In this document: piece by piece, positions 34,661-43,509 of the stretch
Layout: each line of letters opens with the position of its first letter
Position numbering within the stretch: the stretch's first letter is position 1
NCBI RefSeq assembly: GCF_025506275.1
Contig: NZ_QYCP01000089.1
Span: forward strand, 79,267 to 143,266
Direction: 5' to 3'
DNA length: 64,000 nucleotides
DNA from: Brevibacterium permense
GTDB taxonomy: Bacteria; Actinomycetota; Actinomycetes; Actinomycetales; Brevibacteriaceae
Position numbers and translations under genes: made by a program
The notes under the pieces: model-generated
Seen by the model: the letters and a program-made list of their open reading frames with translations, nothing else
What the model was told of the DNA's origin: nothing
The model's database searches: none

Positions 34661-35857
34661 TCAGTCGAAGTAGGGGTCGAGCGCGAAGAAGGGGAAGATG
34701 TTCTTCCGAGTGCCCATCACCGCGCGATCGAGTTCGACTTCGGGGTCGAACCCCTTCGACCAGGTTTCGAACGCCCCGTCGAAGCCGTCGGTCATCGACA
34801 GCGGCGCCTCGCGCCCGGTCTTCGTCTGCGCGTAGGAGGCCCAGCGTCCGGGGATCCGGGCACCGGGATCGATATCGCGGCCGGCGGCGACGGCGAGGAG
34901 GTTCGTCCAGGCGCGGGGCACGACGTCGATGATCGCGTAGCCCCCTCCCCCGACTGACAGCCAGCGCCCATCGGCATGGTCGACGGCGAGGTCGCGGATG
35001 CGTTCGGCGGCGATGCGCATCGCATCGACGCTCAGGCGCATATGGGTCAGCGGGTCCGCCCGGTGACCGTCGCACCCGTGCTGGGAGACGATGACCTGAG
35101 GTTCGAAGGCTGCGACGACCTGCGGGACGGTGGCGTCGAAGGCGCGCAGCCAGTCCGCGTCGCCCGTACGCGGGGGCAGGGCGATATTCACCGCCGAGGC
35201 GGCCGCCTTGAGTCCCCCGATATCGGCGGGGAATCCGGTGCCGGGGAAGAGGAACTTCCCCGATTCGTGGATCGAGATCGTGAGCACTCGCGGGTCGTCC
35301 CAGAAGAACGTCTCGACACCGTCACCATGGTGGGCGTCGATGTCGAGGTAGACGATGCGCTCGTATCCGGCGTCGAGGAATTCGGTGATCGCTCCGGCCG
35401 CGTCGTTGTAGACGCAGAACCCGCTGGCCTTGCCCGGCATCGCGTGGTGCATTCCGCCGGAGAAGTTCACCGCGCGCCGATAGTCCCCGGAGATGATCGC
35501 GTTCGCGGCGTTGACGCTGCCCTGGAACAGCAGTGCCGAGGCGGTGTGCATATTCTCGAACCCGGGAACATCCTCGGTGCCGATACCGTATCTGTTCGCG
35601 TCCTGCTCCTCGAGGCCTTCCTCGGTGCCGGCCTGCTTGACCGCGGCGATGTAGTCGGGGTCGTGGAGGCGGGCGAGCTTCGCCTCATCGATCTCACCGA
35701 TGGGATTGACGCGGACGTTGTCTGCGTCGAAGAGTCCGAAGTCCTCGGCGAGCTTCGCTGTCAGGTCGAGCCTGAGAGGGTGCATGGGGTGGCTGGGACC
35801 GAAGTTGTAACCGGTCACTTCGTCGTCCCACACGACATACACATCATTTTCGGCCAT
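34661..35857 (-). CDS. acuC: AcuC-like histone-deacetylase-family protein
   Basis: The 398-residue zinc hydrolase belongs to the class I histone-deacetylase family that includes acetoin-utilisation protein AcuC. Conserved elements: HPMHPLRL, GGMHHAMPGKASGFCVYND (catalytic histidines), YLDIDAHHGDGVE (metal Asp/His), and VSQHGCDGHRADPL. AcuC removes acetyl groups from acetyl-CoA synthetase. ATG 35857 follows a TATAGC box by nine bases; in-frame ATGs at 35866 and 35878 overlap the box. It diverges from trkH. Confidence 0.87.
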   Translation of the reverse strand: MAENDVYVVWDDEVTGYNFGPSHPMHPLRLDLTAKLAEDFGLFDADNVRVNPIGEIDEAKLARLHDPDYIAAVKQAGTEEGLEEQDANRYGIGTEDVPGFENMHTASALLFQGSVNAANAIISGDYRRAVNFSGGMHHAMPGKASGFCVYNDAAGAITEFLDAGYERIVYLDIDAHHGDGVETFFWDDPRVLTISIHESGKFLFPGTGFPADIGGLKAAASAVNIALPPRTGDADWLRAFDATVPQVVAAFEPQVIVSQHGCDGHRADPLTHMRLSVDAMRIAAERIRDLAVDHADGRWLSVGGGGYAIIDVVPRAWTNLLAVAAGRDIDPGARIPGRWASYAQTKTGREAPLSMTDGFDGAFETWSKGFDPEVELDRAVMGTRKNIFPFFALDPYFD

Positions 35858-35866
35858 GACCACCAT

Positions 35867-35872
35867 GCTATA
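35867..35872 (-). promoter_or_regulatory. -10 box of acuC, near-leaderless
   Basis: On the minus strand TATAGC is followed by nine bases and the ATG at 35857. The box and the trkH box (35913-35918) share a promoter region of about 65 bases. Confidence 0.35.
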
Positions 35873-35912
35873 TGGCACAGCTCACTTGCGCCGATTCCGG
35901 GGCCACCGGCTC

Positions 35913-35918
35913 TACCAT
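35913..35918 (+). promoter_or_regulatory. -10 box of trkH, probably leaderless
   Basis: TACCAT is followed by seven bases and an in-frame GTG at 35926, which therefore is the preferred trkH start. Confidence 0.35.
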
Positions 35919-35925
35919 GGTGCTT

Positions 35926-37335
35926 GTGACCAAGAATTCCTCGCCGCGCTTCGATCGGCTGCTGAAGCCGGGTCGGTGGGTCCGTGACTTCGTCGACGAC
36001 CTCGCCGTGGCCTCACCGGCCCGATTGGCGATCGGGTCCTTCGTCGCCGTCGTCGCGGCGTTCGCGATCCTGCTGATGCTGCCGGCGAGCATGCGCGACC
36101 CCGGCTCGGTCGATCAGGCCACGCACATTGCGAACTCGGTGTTCGTGGCGGTCTCGGCCGTGTGCGTGACCGGGCTGACCCCGGTCGTCACGGAGGAATA
36201 CTGGTCGGACTTCGGGATCTCGGTCATCACCGCCGGCATCCAGGTCGGCGGTCTCGGAATCCTCACCCTCGCCTCGGTGCTGGGCATGGCGGTCTCCAAG
36301 CGGCTGGGAGTCCGGCAGCGCCTGATAGCTCAGCAGGCCACCTCGGCGCTCAATCTGGGTCAGGTCGGCTCGCTGCTCAAGACAGTGGTCATCACCATCT
36401 TCACCGCCGAGTCGATCCTCGCGGTGCTGCTGTTCCCCCGGTTCCTCATCCGCGGGGAATCGCTCGGCGACTCGATCTGGTACTCGGTGTTCTACTCGAT
36501 CTCGGCGTTCAACAACGCCGGATTCACCATCCACGAAGGCGGGGCGGCGTATTTCGCCTCGGATCCGTGGATTCTGTCCCTGCTCATGGCGGGGGTGTTC
36601 GTCGGGTCGCTGGGGTTCCCCGTCGTGCTCATGGTCGCGATGTTCTGGAACCGGCCCAGCCGCTGGGATCTGCATACGAAGCTGACATTGACGACCACGA
36701 CGACGGTGCTGGCGATCGGTCTGCTGCTGTTGGCGCTGTTCGAGTCGGCGAACCCGGCGACCCTGGGCGATAAGAACGCCGGCCACACCTTCGTCGAAGT
36801 GCTGTTCATGGCGGTCATGCCCCGGTCCGGCGGCTTCGCGACGATGGAGGTCGCGGACATGAGCCAGGCGTCGCATCTGCTCATGGACCTCATGATGTTC
36901 ATCGGCGGCGGATCGTCGTCGACAGCAGGCGGAATCAAAGTGACGACGGTGGCCGTGCTTGTCCTCGCCGCGTATGCCGAGGCCAGGGGTCTGCAGGACG
37001 TGCACGTGTTCGGTCGGCGGCTGACATCGTCGACGATCAAACTGTCGATCTCGATTCTGCTCACCGGTGCGATGATCGTCTTCATCGGCACCCTGACCAT
37101 GCTGCAGATCAGTGCGGAACCGCTCGATCGGGTGCTGTTCGAGGTGATCTCCGCCTTCGGCACCGTGGGTCTGAGCTCCGGGGTGTCGGCGACCTCGCCG
37201 GACTCGGGACTCTATGTTCTGTCGGTGATCATGCTCATCGGTCGACTCGGTACGATTACACTGGCGGCTGCACTGTCTATGCAGGATTCGGTGCGCCTCT
37301 ACCGCTACCCCGAGGAAAGGCCGGTCGTTGGCTAA
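35926..37335 (+). CDS. TrkH/KtrB-type potassium transporter
   Basis: The 469-residue membrane protein forms the K+-conducting part of a Trk/Ktr system. Four membrane-pore-membrane repeats are seen, with selectivity-filter-like segments such as AVCVTGLTPV, ISAFNNAGFT, MPRSGGFATM and ISAFGTVGLSSG. GTG 35926 is used because of the TACCAT box; ATG 35917 is an alternative. The stop overlaps the trkA-type gene by eight bases. Confidence 0.88.
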   Translation: MTKNSSPRFDRLLKPGRWVRDFVDDLAVASPARLAIGSFVAVVAAFAILLMLPASMRDPGSVDQATHIANSVFVAVSAVCVTGLTPVVTEEYWSDFGISVITAGIQVGGLGILTLASVLGMAVSKRLGVRQRLIAQQATSALNLGQVGSLLKTVVITIFTAESILAVLLFPRFLIRGESLGDSIWYSVFYSISAFNNAGFTIHEGGAAYFASDPWILSLLMAGVFVGSLGFPVVLMVAMFWNRPSRWDLHTKLTLTTTTTVLAIGLLLLALFESANPATLGDKNAGHTFVEVLFMAVMPRSGGFATMEVADMSQASHLLMDLMMFIGGGSSSTAGGIKVTTVAVLVLAAYAEARGLQDVHVFGRRLTSSTIKLSISILLTGAMIVFIGTLTMLQISAEPLDRVLFEVISAFGTVGLSSGVSATSPDSGLYVLSVIMLIGRLGTITLAAALSMQDSVRLYRYPEERPVVG

Positions 37336-37990
37336 CGAACACACTTCAATCCTGGTCATCGGACTGGGTCGTTTCGGGTCCTCGACTGCGGCGACTCTTG
37401 CCCGCCTGGGGCGCGAGGTCATGGCCGTCGAGCACAACCCCGAGCTCGTCAAGGACTGGAGCGGCAAACTCACGCACGTCGTCGAAGCCGATTCGACGAA
37501 CATCGACGCACTGCGGCAGGTCGGTGCCGGTGACTTCTCGACTGCCGTCGTCGGGATCGGAACCTCGATCGAAGACAGCGTGCTCACGACCGCCAACCTC
37601 GTCGACCTGGGCGTTTCGCAGGTGTGGGCGAAGGCGATCTCGCCGTCGCACGGCAAGATCCTCCACCGCATCGGCGCTCACCATGTGCTCTACCCGGAGT
37701 CGGACGCAGGTCGCCGCGTCGCCCACCTGGTCAGCTCCAGGATGATGGAGTACATCGAGTTCGATGAGGGCCATTTCGCCGTGGTGAAGATGCGGCCGCC
37801 ACGGGAGATCCAGGGCTTCACTCTCAGCGAGTCCGGTGTCCGCGACAAATACGGCGTGACGATCGTGGGCATCAAGAGCCCCGGCCGCGACTTCACCTAC
37901 GCCGATCCGACGACCCGCGTGGGCAAACAGGATCTGCTCATCGTCGCCGGTCACGTCGAGCTGCTCGGCCGCTTCGCCGGCCGCCCGTAG
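37328..37990 (+). CDS. TrkA/KtrA-type K+ channel gating protein
   Basis: The 220-residue cytoplasmic ring protein has an N-terminal RCK/Rossmann domain (ILVIGLGRFGSSTAATLARLG, then VVEADSTN) and a C-terminal TrkA-C domain (about 135-215). It gates the TrkH-type pore in response to nucleotides. TTG 37328 is the start; it overlaps the trkH stop by eight bases, fixing coupled expression. Confidence 0.9.
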   Translation: MANEHTSILVIGLGRFGSSTAATLARLGREVMAVEHNPELVKDWSGKLTHVVEADSTNIDALRQVGAGDFSTAVVGIGTSIEDSVLTTANLVDLGVSQVWAKAISPSHGKILHRIGAHHVLYPESDAGRRVAHLVSSRMMEYIEFDEGHFAVVKMRPPREIQGFTLSESGVRDKYGVTIVGIKSPGRDFTYADPTTRVGKQDLLIVAGHVELLGRFAGRP

Positions 37991-38081
37991 TTTGCGCGGG
38001 CTTCGCCGCCCACCGGCTGTGCGGGCGGCTGAGGCGCCGATAGGGCCGAAGGAGACTCTCCCACCTTTTGGCTCAGCGAAG

Positions 38082-38136
38082 AATAGGTCGCTATCGGATA
38101 CTTTCACGCGCGAAAAGTATCCGATAGCGACCTATT
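38082..38136. repeat. Palindrome with 23-base perfect arms
   Basis: Arms 38082-38104 and 38114-38136 are exactly complementary around a 9-base loop. Each arm begins AATAGGTCGCTATCGG. It lies between the trkA-type gene and the convergent tRNA-Gly. No U-tract follows, so it may be a dispersed palindrome or an atypical bidirectional terminator. Confidence 0.75.
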
Positions 38137-38192
38137 GATTGAGATTGCCGCGCAGGCACCAAGAGATGTGCATACAAGACGGGCATCAAGAG

Positions 38193-38263
38193 AGCGGGCG
38201 ACGGGAATCGAACCCGCGTCATCGGCTTGGGAAGCCGAAGCTTTGCCATTAAGCTACGCCCGC
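38193..38263 (-). tRNA. tRNA-Gly (anticodon CCC)
   Basis: The minus strand folds into a 71-base cloverleaf. The acceptor is GCGGGCG/CGCCCGC, the anticodon stem TCGGC/GCCGA encloses loop TTCCCAA (anticodon CCC), and the T-arm contains GGTTCGATTCC. The discriminator is T and CCA is not encoded. It reads GGG codons. Confidence 0.93.
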
Positions 38264-38388
38264 ACGTCACCGCTGGTCAGCAGGCACCCACCAAGGTCAC
38301 ACTCGGTGCTGACATGCCACGATCGGCGACTCGAGCCAGTCTACAGCTTCTCGTCTCCTCGACGGTCGAAGGGGTGGCTACACGACGA

Positions 38389-38450
38389 CCGCGTGTCCGA
38401 AGTGCAGGCGTCCTGATCGGAATCGGATCGCCTGCACTTCGAACACGCGG
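38389..38450 (-). terminator. Hairpin downstream of the acetate symporter gene
   Basis: Arms 38389-38410 and 38429-38450 pair at 21 of 22 positions around an 18-base loop. The one exception is a G-U pair in minus-strand RNA. It sits 12 bases past the actP stop, so it most likely ends or protects that message, although a U-tract is missing. Confidence 0.5.
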
Positions 38451-38462
38451 TTGGGAGTCGAG

Positions 38463-40115
38463 TCAGTGCTCGACAGCCTCCTCGGCGCCGAACCCGGTGT
38501 GGGCACGGACGTCCATCTCTGCGGCAAGCTCGGGGCTCTCCACAGTTCGGTCGGTGATCGAGGCGATCCAGCCGAGGATGAAGCCGAGCGGAATCGAGAT
38601 GATGCCCGGGTTCGACAGCGGGAAGATCGCGAAGTCGGCGCCGGGGATCATGGCGGTCTCAGAGCCGGAGACGACCGGTGAGAACGCGATGAGCACCATC
38701 GCCGAGATCAGACCGCCGTAGATCGACCACACCGCACCGCGAGTGGTGAAGCGCTTCCAGAACAGCGAATACAGGATCGTGGGCAGGTTCGCGCTGGCGG
38801 CGACGGCGAAGGCCAGCGCCACGAGGAACGCGATGTTCTGGCCCTGCACTCCGATGCCGCCGACGATCGCGACCGCACCGATGACGATCACCGTGCGACG
38901 AGCGATCTTGACCTCCGCTTCGGAATCCTCGACCTTGCCCTTCTTGATGACGTTCGCGTAGATGTCGTGGGCGAACGATGCCGCTGCCGTGATCGCCAGG
39001 CCCGCCACCACCGCGAGGATCGTGGCGAACGCGACCGCAGAGATGAAGCCCATCAGGATGGGTCCACCGAGGTGGAGCGCGAGCAGCGGCGCCGCCGAGT
39101 TCACTCCACCCGGAGCATTCTTGATCGCATCTGCACCGACGAGTGCGGCAGCACCGTAGCCGAGCACGAGAGTGAAGAGATAGAACGCACCGATGAGCCA
39201 GATCGCCCACACCACCGAACGGCGAGCTTCCTTAGCCGTGGGGACCGTATAGAAGCGCATGAGCACGTGAGGCAGACCTGCCGTGCCCAGCACGAGCGCC
39301 AGTGCCAGCGAGATGAAGTCGAGCGGATTCTCGCCGTACTGCAGACCTGGATTGAGGACGCCTTCCCCGACACCTTCGGCGGCATTGTCCACAGCAGATG
39401 CCAGCAGGGTCGAGAGGTTGAATCCGTTGAGTGCGAGCACCCAGATGGTCATGGCGAAGGCACCTGCGATGAGCAGGATCGCCTTGACGATCTGCACCCA
39501 GGTGGTGCCCTTCATTCCGCCGACGAGGACGTAGATGATCATCAGCGCGCCGACGACGGCGATGACAAGCGACTGGCCGACCTTACCGTCGATGCCCATT
39601 AGCAGCGACACGAGTCCGCCCGCTCCTGCCATCTGCGCAAGCAGGTAGAAGAAGCAGACCGCCAAGGTGGACAGAGCTGCGGCCATGCGCACGGGGCGCT
39701 GTTTGAGCCGGAAGGACAGCACATCGGCCATGGTGAACTTGCCGGTGTTGCGCATGAGTTCGGCGACGATGAGCAGGGCGACGAGCCAGGCGACGAGGAA
39801 GCCGATCGAATAGAGGAATCCGTCGTAGCCGTTGACCGCGATCGCACCGCAGATGCCGAGGAAGGACGCGGCGGAGAGGTAGTCACCGGAGATGGCGAAG
39901 CCGTTCTGCGGTCCGGTGAACGACCGACCGCCGGCATAGTAGTCCGAAGCGGATTTGTTATTGCGGCTGGCCCGCAGGACGATGAACATCGTGACCGCGA
40001 CGAATGCGGCGAAGATCGTGATGTTGAGGACCGGGTTGTTCTCCACCTCGGTGGTCGCTGCGCTGAGGAGGTCGACTCCCGAAGCGACGAAGTCTCCGAT
40101 TGCCAGAGTGCTCAT
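38463..40115 (-). CDS. actP: Cation/acetate symporter (SSS family)
   Basis: The 550-residue protein has about 13 membrane helices and belongs to the sodium:solute symporter family. The YYAGGRSFTGPQNGFAISGDYLSAASFLG segment is diagnostic of ActP/MctC-type acetate and monocarboxylate carriers. Its start overlaps the DUF485 gene by ATGA, as in yjcH-actP pairs elsewhere. The likely substrates are acetate, propionate or pyruvate, consistent with the prp genes in the window. Confidence 0.88.
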   Translation of the reverse strand: MSTLAIGDFVASGVDLLSAATTEVENNPVLNITIFAAFVAVTMFIVLRASRNNKSASDYYAGGRSFTGPQNGFAISGDYLSAASFLGICGAIAVNGYDGFLYSIGFLVAWLVALLIVAELMRNTGKFTMADVLSFRLKQRPVRMAAALSTLAVCFFYLLAQMAGAGGLVSLLMGIDGKVGQSLVIAVVGALMIIYVLVGGMKGTTWVQIVKAILLIAGAFAMTIWVLALNGFNLSTLLASAVDNAAEGVGEGVLNPGLQYGENPLDFISLALALVLGTAGLPHVLMRFYTVPTAKEARRSVVWAIWLIGAFYLFTLVLGYGAAALVGADAIKNAPGGVNSAAPLLALHLGGPILMGFISAVAFATILAVVAGLAITAAASFAHDIYANVIKKGKVEDSEAEVKIARRTVIVIGAVAIVGGIGVQGQNIAFLVALAFAVAASANLPTILYSLFWKRFTTRGAVWSIYGGLISAMVLIAFSPVVSGSETAMIPGADFAIFPLSNPGIISIPLGFILGWIASITDRTVESPELAAEMDVRAHTGFGAEEAVEH

Positions 40116-40453
40116 GAGCGGTGTCCTTCCGATTCAGCCTGCAGTCGTTCACGGATCGCTTCCGCGGGAGGGTCGAGCTTCTTGTTGGCGAACGAGACGT
40201 AGAACATCGTGATCGCGAAGGTCGTCACGAACTGCAGCAGCCCGAATACGAGTCCGACGTTGATCTCCCCTACGACCTTCGTCGACATGAAGTCGTGGGC
40301 GTACGTGCTGAGGATGACGTAGAGGAAGTACCAGACGAGGAACGCGATCGACAGCGGGATCACCACCGAGAAGCGTTTGCGTTTGAGGGCCTTGAACTCC
40401 GGCTTCTCCTCCTCTGCGAGGAAGTCAACACCGGTGTTGACAGGGTCAGTCAT
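40112..40453 (-). CDS. DUF485 (YjcH-type) membrane protein
   Basis: The 113-residue protein has two membrane helices (about 35-55 and 73-95) in the DUF485 pattern. The family regularly precedes actP and is thought to assist the symporter. ATG 40453 follows a strong AAAGGAG ribosome site; the frame open to 40480 is not needed. Overlaps actP by four bases. Confidence 0.85.
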   Translation of the reverse strand: MTDPVNTGVDFLAEEEKPEFKALKRKRFSVVIPLSIAFLVWYFLYVILSTYAHDFMSTKVVGEINVGLVFGLLQFVTTFAITMFYVSFANKKLDPPAEAIRERLQAESEGHRS

Positions 40454-40548
40454 TCTTTCTCCTTTGAATGGACAGAACATCAGTGTCCTGAATCACATGA
40501 CCCAAAGGTAACGTTCAGCATGCGCTAGGGAATACCACCGAAAGTTGG

Positions 40549-40554
40549 TAGCTT
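40549..40554 (+). promoter_or_regulatory. -10 box of LuxR-type regulator gene
   Basis: TAGCTT is followed by six bases and the ATG at 40561, so the message is probably leaderless. Confidence 0.4.
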
Positions 40555-40560
40555 GTTCAC

Positions 40561-41442
40561 ATGAATGCGCACGCCAAGGAAACGCGGGCTCTCAAGGTCG
40601 AGACTCGTCGCCTATTCGTCGAAGCCGTCGATTCCCTGCACCAGAGCGGTACCGGTGACGTGGTCTTCGGAGGCATGGTCGAAGAGGATTCGGTCGCGGT
40701 CGAAGCCGTCGCCGGAGCCGACAAGGACCTGCTCTCGACCCTCGTCGTCAGTACCGGGCGCGGCCTCGGCGGACGGGCCCTGACCGAAGGCACTCCGCAG
40801 CTGACCCGTGACTATGAGATCGATCCGCTCATCACCCATCACTACGACGAGGAGGTGCTCGGAGAGGGCATCCGCGTCCTCGTCGCCGTCCCCACTCTGC
40901 ACGGCGGTGAGGTCACCGGTATGGTCTACTGCGGCCACCGCGCGGACTACAATGCCGCCGCCCCGCAGACGGGAGACCTCGTCAGACGGGTACGACAGCT
41001 TTCGGTCGATCTCGCTCGACTCGGGTACCGGCAGGAACCGCGCGGCCCTGTCAAGGAGGAACCGCTCTACCCGGACCTGGATCCTTCGGGACGCGAAGCT
41101 CTCCGGCACACCTATGCCGAGCTGAGGGCGATCCGCTCCGGGATCGTCGATGAGGAGACCAGGGAGAAGCTCACCGGCATCGAGGCGCGCCTCGCCGATA
41201 TTCTCTCCGGACACAATCCGGAGAACTTCCAGACGCCGGTACCCGCCGTCAGGCTGTCGCCGAGGGAGACCGACATCCTCTCGCATGTTGCCTTGGGATG
41301 GCCGAATGCCCGCATCGCCGAGGCGCTGTCGCTGCGCGAGTCGACGGTGAAGTCCTATCTCAATACGGCGATGGTCAAGCTCTCGGCACGGACCCGACAT
41401 GAGGCTGTGTCGATCGCTCGTTCCTCCCACGTCCTCCCATGA
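40561..41442 (+). CDS. GAF-type LuxR-family transcriptional regulator
   Basis: The 293-residue protein has an N-terminal GAF-like sensor (about residues 10-160), a linker, and a C-terminal LuxR/NarL helix-turn-helix (LSPRETDILSHVALGWPNARIAEALSLRESTVKSYL, about 232-267). No receiver or kinase domain is present. It is transcribed divergently from the DUF485-actP pair across 107 bases, so it probably controls acetate uptake in response to a small metabolite. Confidence 0.82.
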   Translation: MNAHAKETRALKVETRRLFVEAVDSLHQSGTGDVVFGGMVEEDSVAVEAVAGADKDLLSTLVVSTGRGLGGRALTEGTPQLTRDYEIDPLITHHYDEEVLGEGIRVLVAVPTLHGGEVTGMVYCGHRADYNAAAPQTGDLVRRVRQLSVDLARLGYRQEPRGPVKEEPLYPDLDPSGREALRHTYAELRAIRSGIVDEETREKLTGIEARLADILSGHNPENFQTPVPAVRLSPRETDILSHVALGWPNARIAEALSLRESTVKSYLNTAMVKLSARTRHEAVSIARSSHVLP

Positions 41443-41457
41443 GCGGGGAAATCCGAC

Positions 41458-42294
41458 TCAGCCGTTGATGACTTCGGAGTTCTCCCGTTCCATCTCCAGG
41501 GAACGGTCCGCTGCCGCCTGCGCGGCCGCCTCGGCGATATCGAAGATCCCGGCGTCGAGGAACTGCTGGAGACCGGCCAAGGTCGTCCCGCCCTTGCTGC
41601 TCACGGCCTGACGCTGAGCGGCGGGGTCGGGCTTCTCGGTCAGGAGTCGGCCAGCGCCGTCGGCGGTGGCCACGACCATCTGGCGGGCGGCGTCCTCGCT
41701 GAGGCCCTGCTTGACGCCCGCGGCGATCATGGCTTCGGCGAGGAGGAAGAAGTACGCCACTCCGGACCCTGAGATGCCGGTCATGGCCGGGATCTGGGAT
41801 TCGTCGAGATCGACGACGAGGCCAGCGCCCGACAGCAGGGACTTCAGTGTGTCCACGCTGGCGGCGGTCACCTCGGCGGTGGGGGCCAGCGCGATGACGC
41901 CGTGGCCGATGGCGCTCGGCGTGTTCGGCATGACCCGCACGATCGGATTCTCGGGGGCGAGCTTCGCAAGGTCTGCGGCGGCGACGCCGGCTGCCATGGA
42001 CACGAGCACGGAAGTCGGGTCGAGGTCGTCGGCGAGTTCACGCAGGGTTTCGGCCATCATCCACGGCTTCACGCCGAGGAAGACGAAATCGGCTCCGGAA
42101 ACGGCTTTCCTGTTCGCTTCGGCATCAGCCTCCACCGAGGCGACCGTGGCGGTGGGCAGATCACTGCTGAGACGTTGCGCCGAGGCGGTCGAATTCGTCG
42201 TCGCGCGGACGGTGATGCCTGCGTCAGCGGTGAGGATTCCCTGGATCAGGGCCGTGCCCATGTTGCCGGTTCCGATGGAGGCGATTGTGGTCAA
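41458..42294 (-). CDS. proC: Pyrroline-5-carboxylate reductase
   Basis: The 278-residue enzyme reduces pyrroline-5-carboxylate to proline with NAD(P)H. The Rossmann motif IGTGNMG is at the N-terminus, followed by GVKPWMM, VRVMPNTPSAIGHGV and GSGVAYFFLLAEAM; the C-terminal SSKGGTTLAGL is diagnostic. The start is a TTG (42294) with GAAAGG upstream; the frame is open further back only as a shadow of the neighbouring gene. Confidence 0.92.
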   Translation of the reverse strand: MTTIASIGTGNMGTALIQGILTADAGITVRATTNSTASAQRLSSDLPTATVASVEADAEANRKAVSGADFVFLGVKPWMMAETLRELADDLDPTSVLVSMAAGVAAADLAKLAPENPIVRVMPNTPSAIGHGVIALAPTAEVTAASVDTLKSLLSGAGLVVDLDESQIPAMTGISGSGVAYFFLLAEAMIAAGVKQGLSEDAARQMVVATADGAGRLLTEKPDPAAQRQAVSSKGGTTLAGLQQFLDAGIFDIAEAAAQAAADRSLEMERENSEVING

Positions 42295-42412
42295 AACGCG
42301 CCAGCCTTTCGATGTGTGGGGTGTTGTTGGTGGTCGGTGGGCGTCTGCGAATCTGTGCGTGCTCGTGCGAGGCCGGGTGGGTGGACTCGCGATGTCACAT
42401 GCGATCGCAGGG

Positions 42413-43414
42413 TCAGCTCTCGTTGCCGTCTCTTGCGGACCGCGCGGGCTTGCGCTCGGAGGTGCGGGTGTGGCTGTGGGCGTGGCGTCGCGGAGTATCC
42501 GCGTCGAGGCCGAGGTGCTCACGGGCGAAGGCGATGGAGTCGGCGAGCATCTTCTCGCGCGCGGACTGTCTGCGGACGAATCGGGTGTTGACCTCGACGA
42601 CGACGTCGCCCTGCCAGTTGTGTTTGGCGAGGTACTGCAGGGTCTCGGCGACGGGCATGGTGCCTTCGCCCGGAACCAGATGTTCGTCCTTGAGGGAGCC
42701 GGCACCGTCGGTGAGGTGGACGTGGCGGAGCTGGTCGAAGATCTCGCCCACCATCTCCAGGGCATTCATGCCTGCGGTGGAGGCGTGGGAGAAGTCGAAG
42801 GTGAGGTCGTCGTAGTCCTCGTCCAGGGGGTTCCAGTCGGGATAGTAGACCTGGATCTCACGCAGGCCGGCCCGCCAGGGGTACATGTTCTCCACGGCCA
42901 GTCTCACACCGGTCTCCTGGGCGACCTGGCGGACGCCGTCGACGAAGCCGAGGGCGTATTCTCCCTGCCAGCGGAACGGAGGGTGGAGGACGACCGTGTC
43001 GGCGCCCACTTCCTTGGCGAGGTTCGCGGTGATCCGCAGCTTCTCCCAATGGTCTTTGTGCAGCACCCGGGGCAGGAACAGCAGGGTCGGCGCGTGCAGG
43101 GAGATGACCTCGAGTCCGGTGTCGCCGGCGAGACCGTTGATGAGGTCGACGTCTCGCGTCTCTGTGTTATGGGTGACCATGATCTCGACACCGTCGTAGC
43201 CGTGTTTGGCGGCTTGGGTGAAGGTCTCCTCGACGGTCATGGGTGAGACGGAGGAGCTGGAGAGGCCGAGCCTGATCCGGTTGTCGGAGACGTGATGGGC
43301 GTCTTTCTCATAGACGTCGTGTTTGTCGAAGTACTCCCTGTGGCGCTTCGAATTCGAGCGCGCAGAATTCTTGGTGGTCAACACCTTCCGCTTGAACTTC
43401 GACTTTCTGCTCAT
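42413..43414 (-). CDS. Sugar-phosphate isomerase/epimerase-like TIM-barrel protein
   Basis: The 333-residue protein belongs to the xylose-isomerase-like/AP-endonuclease-2 TIM-barrel fold. It has an N-terminal basic stretch, then IRLGLSSSSVSPMTVEETFTQAAKHGYDGVEIM and metal-ligand candidates in LAVENMYP, DFSHAS and HVHLTDG. Substrate unknown. The equivalent gene lies beside proC in mycobacteria. The start is ATG 43414, seven bases after a TAGACT box; the longer frame runs into a palindrome. Confidence 0.78.
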   Translation of the reverse strand: MSRKSKFKRKVLTTKNSARSNSKRHREYFDKHDVYEKDAHHVSDNRIRLGLSSSSVSPMTVEETFTQAAKHGYDGVEIMVTHNTETRDVDLINGLAGDTGLEVISLHAPTLLFLPRVLHKDHWEKLRITANLAKEVGADTVVLHPPFRWQGEYALGFVDGVRQVAQETGVRLAVENMYPWRAGLREIQVYYPDWNPLDEDYDDLTFDFSHASTAGMNALEMVGEIFDQLRHVHLTDGAGSLKDEHLVPGEGTMPVAETLQYLAKHNWQGDVVVEVNTRFVRRQSAREKMLADSIAFAREHLGLDADTPRRHAHSHTRTSERKPARSARDGNES

Positions 43415-43421
43415 CTCTTCC

Positions 43422-43427
43422 AGTCTA
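43422..43427 (-). promoter_or_regulatory. -10 box of TIM-barrel gene
   Basis: On the minus strand TAGACT is followed by seven bases and the ATG at 43414. The spacer GGAAGAG could also act as a ribosome site for a longer message. Confidence 0.4.
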
Positions 43428-43449
43428 ACGCGGCTCCCCCACCCCAGAA

Positions 43450-43505
43450 CTACCTGACGGCGGCCCAGCAACCTCGCGCGAGGTTGCTGGGCCGCCGTCA
43501 GGTAG
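43450..43505. repeat. Perfect 56-bp intergenic palindrome (copy 2)
   Basis: It consists of exact 28-base arms with no loop. It matches the inner 56 bases of the copy at 3214-3281, except that one T-A pair has become C-G in both arms. It lies five bases beyond the glpK stop and upstream of the TIM-barrel promoter. Confidence 0.85.
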
Positions 43506-43509
43506 CAAT

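Noticed and set aside
36013..37671. A 552-codon minus-strand open frame opposite trkH
   Set aside because: Arg/His/Asp-rich translation with no motif; trkH on the plus strand is clear.
41458..42765. A proC frame extended to 435 codons
   Set aside because: The upstream 157 codons overlap the TIM-barrel gene in another frame; IGTGNMG begins right after the TTG at 42294.
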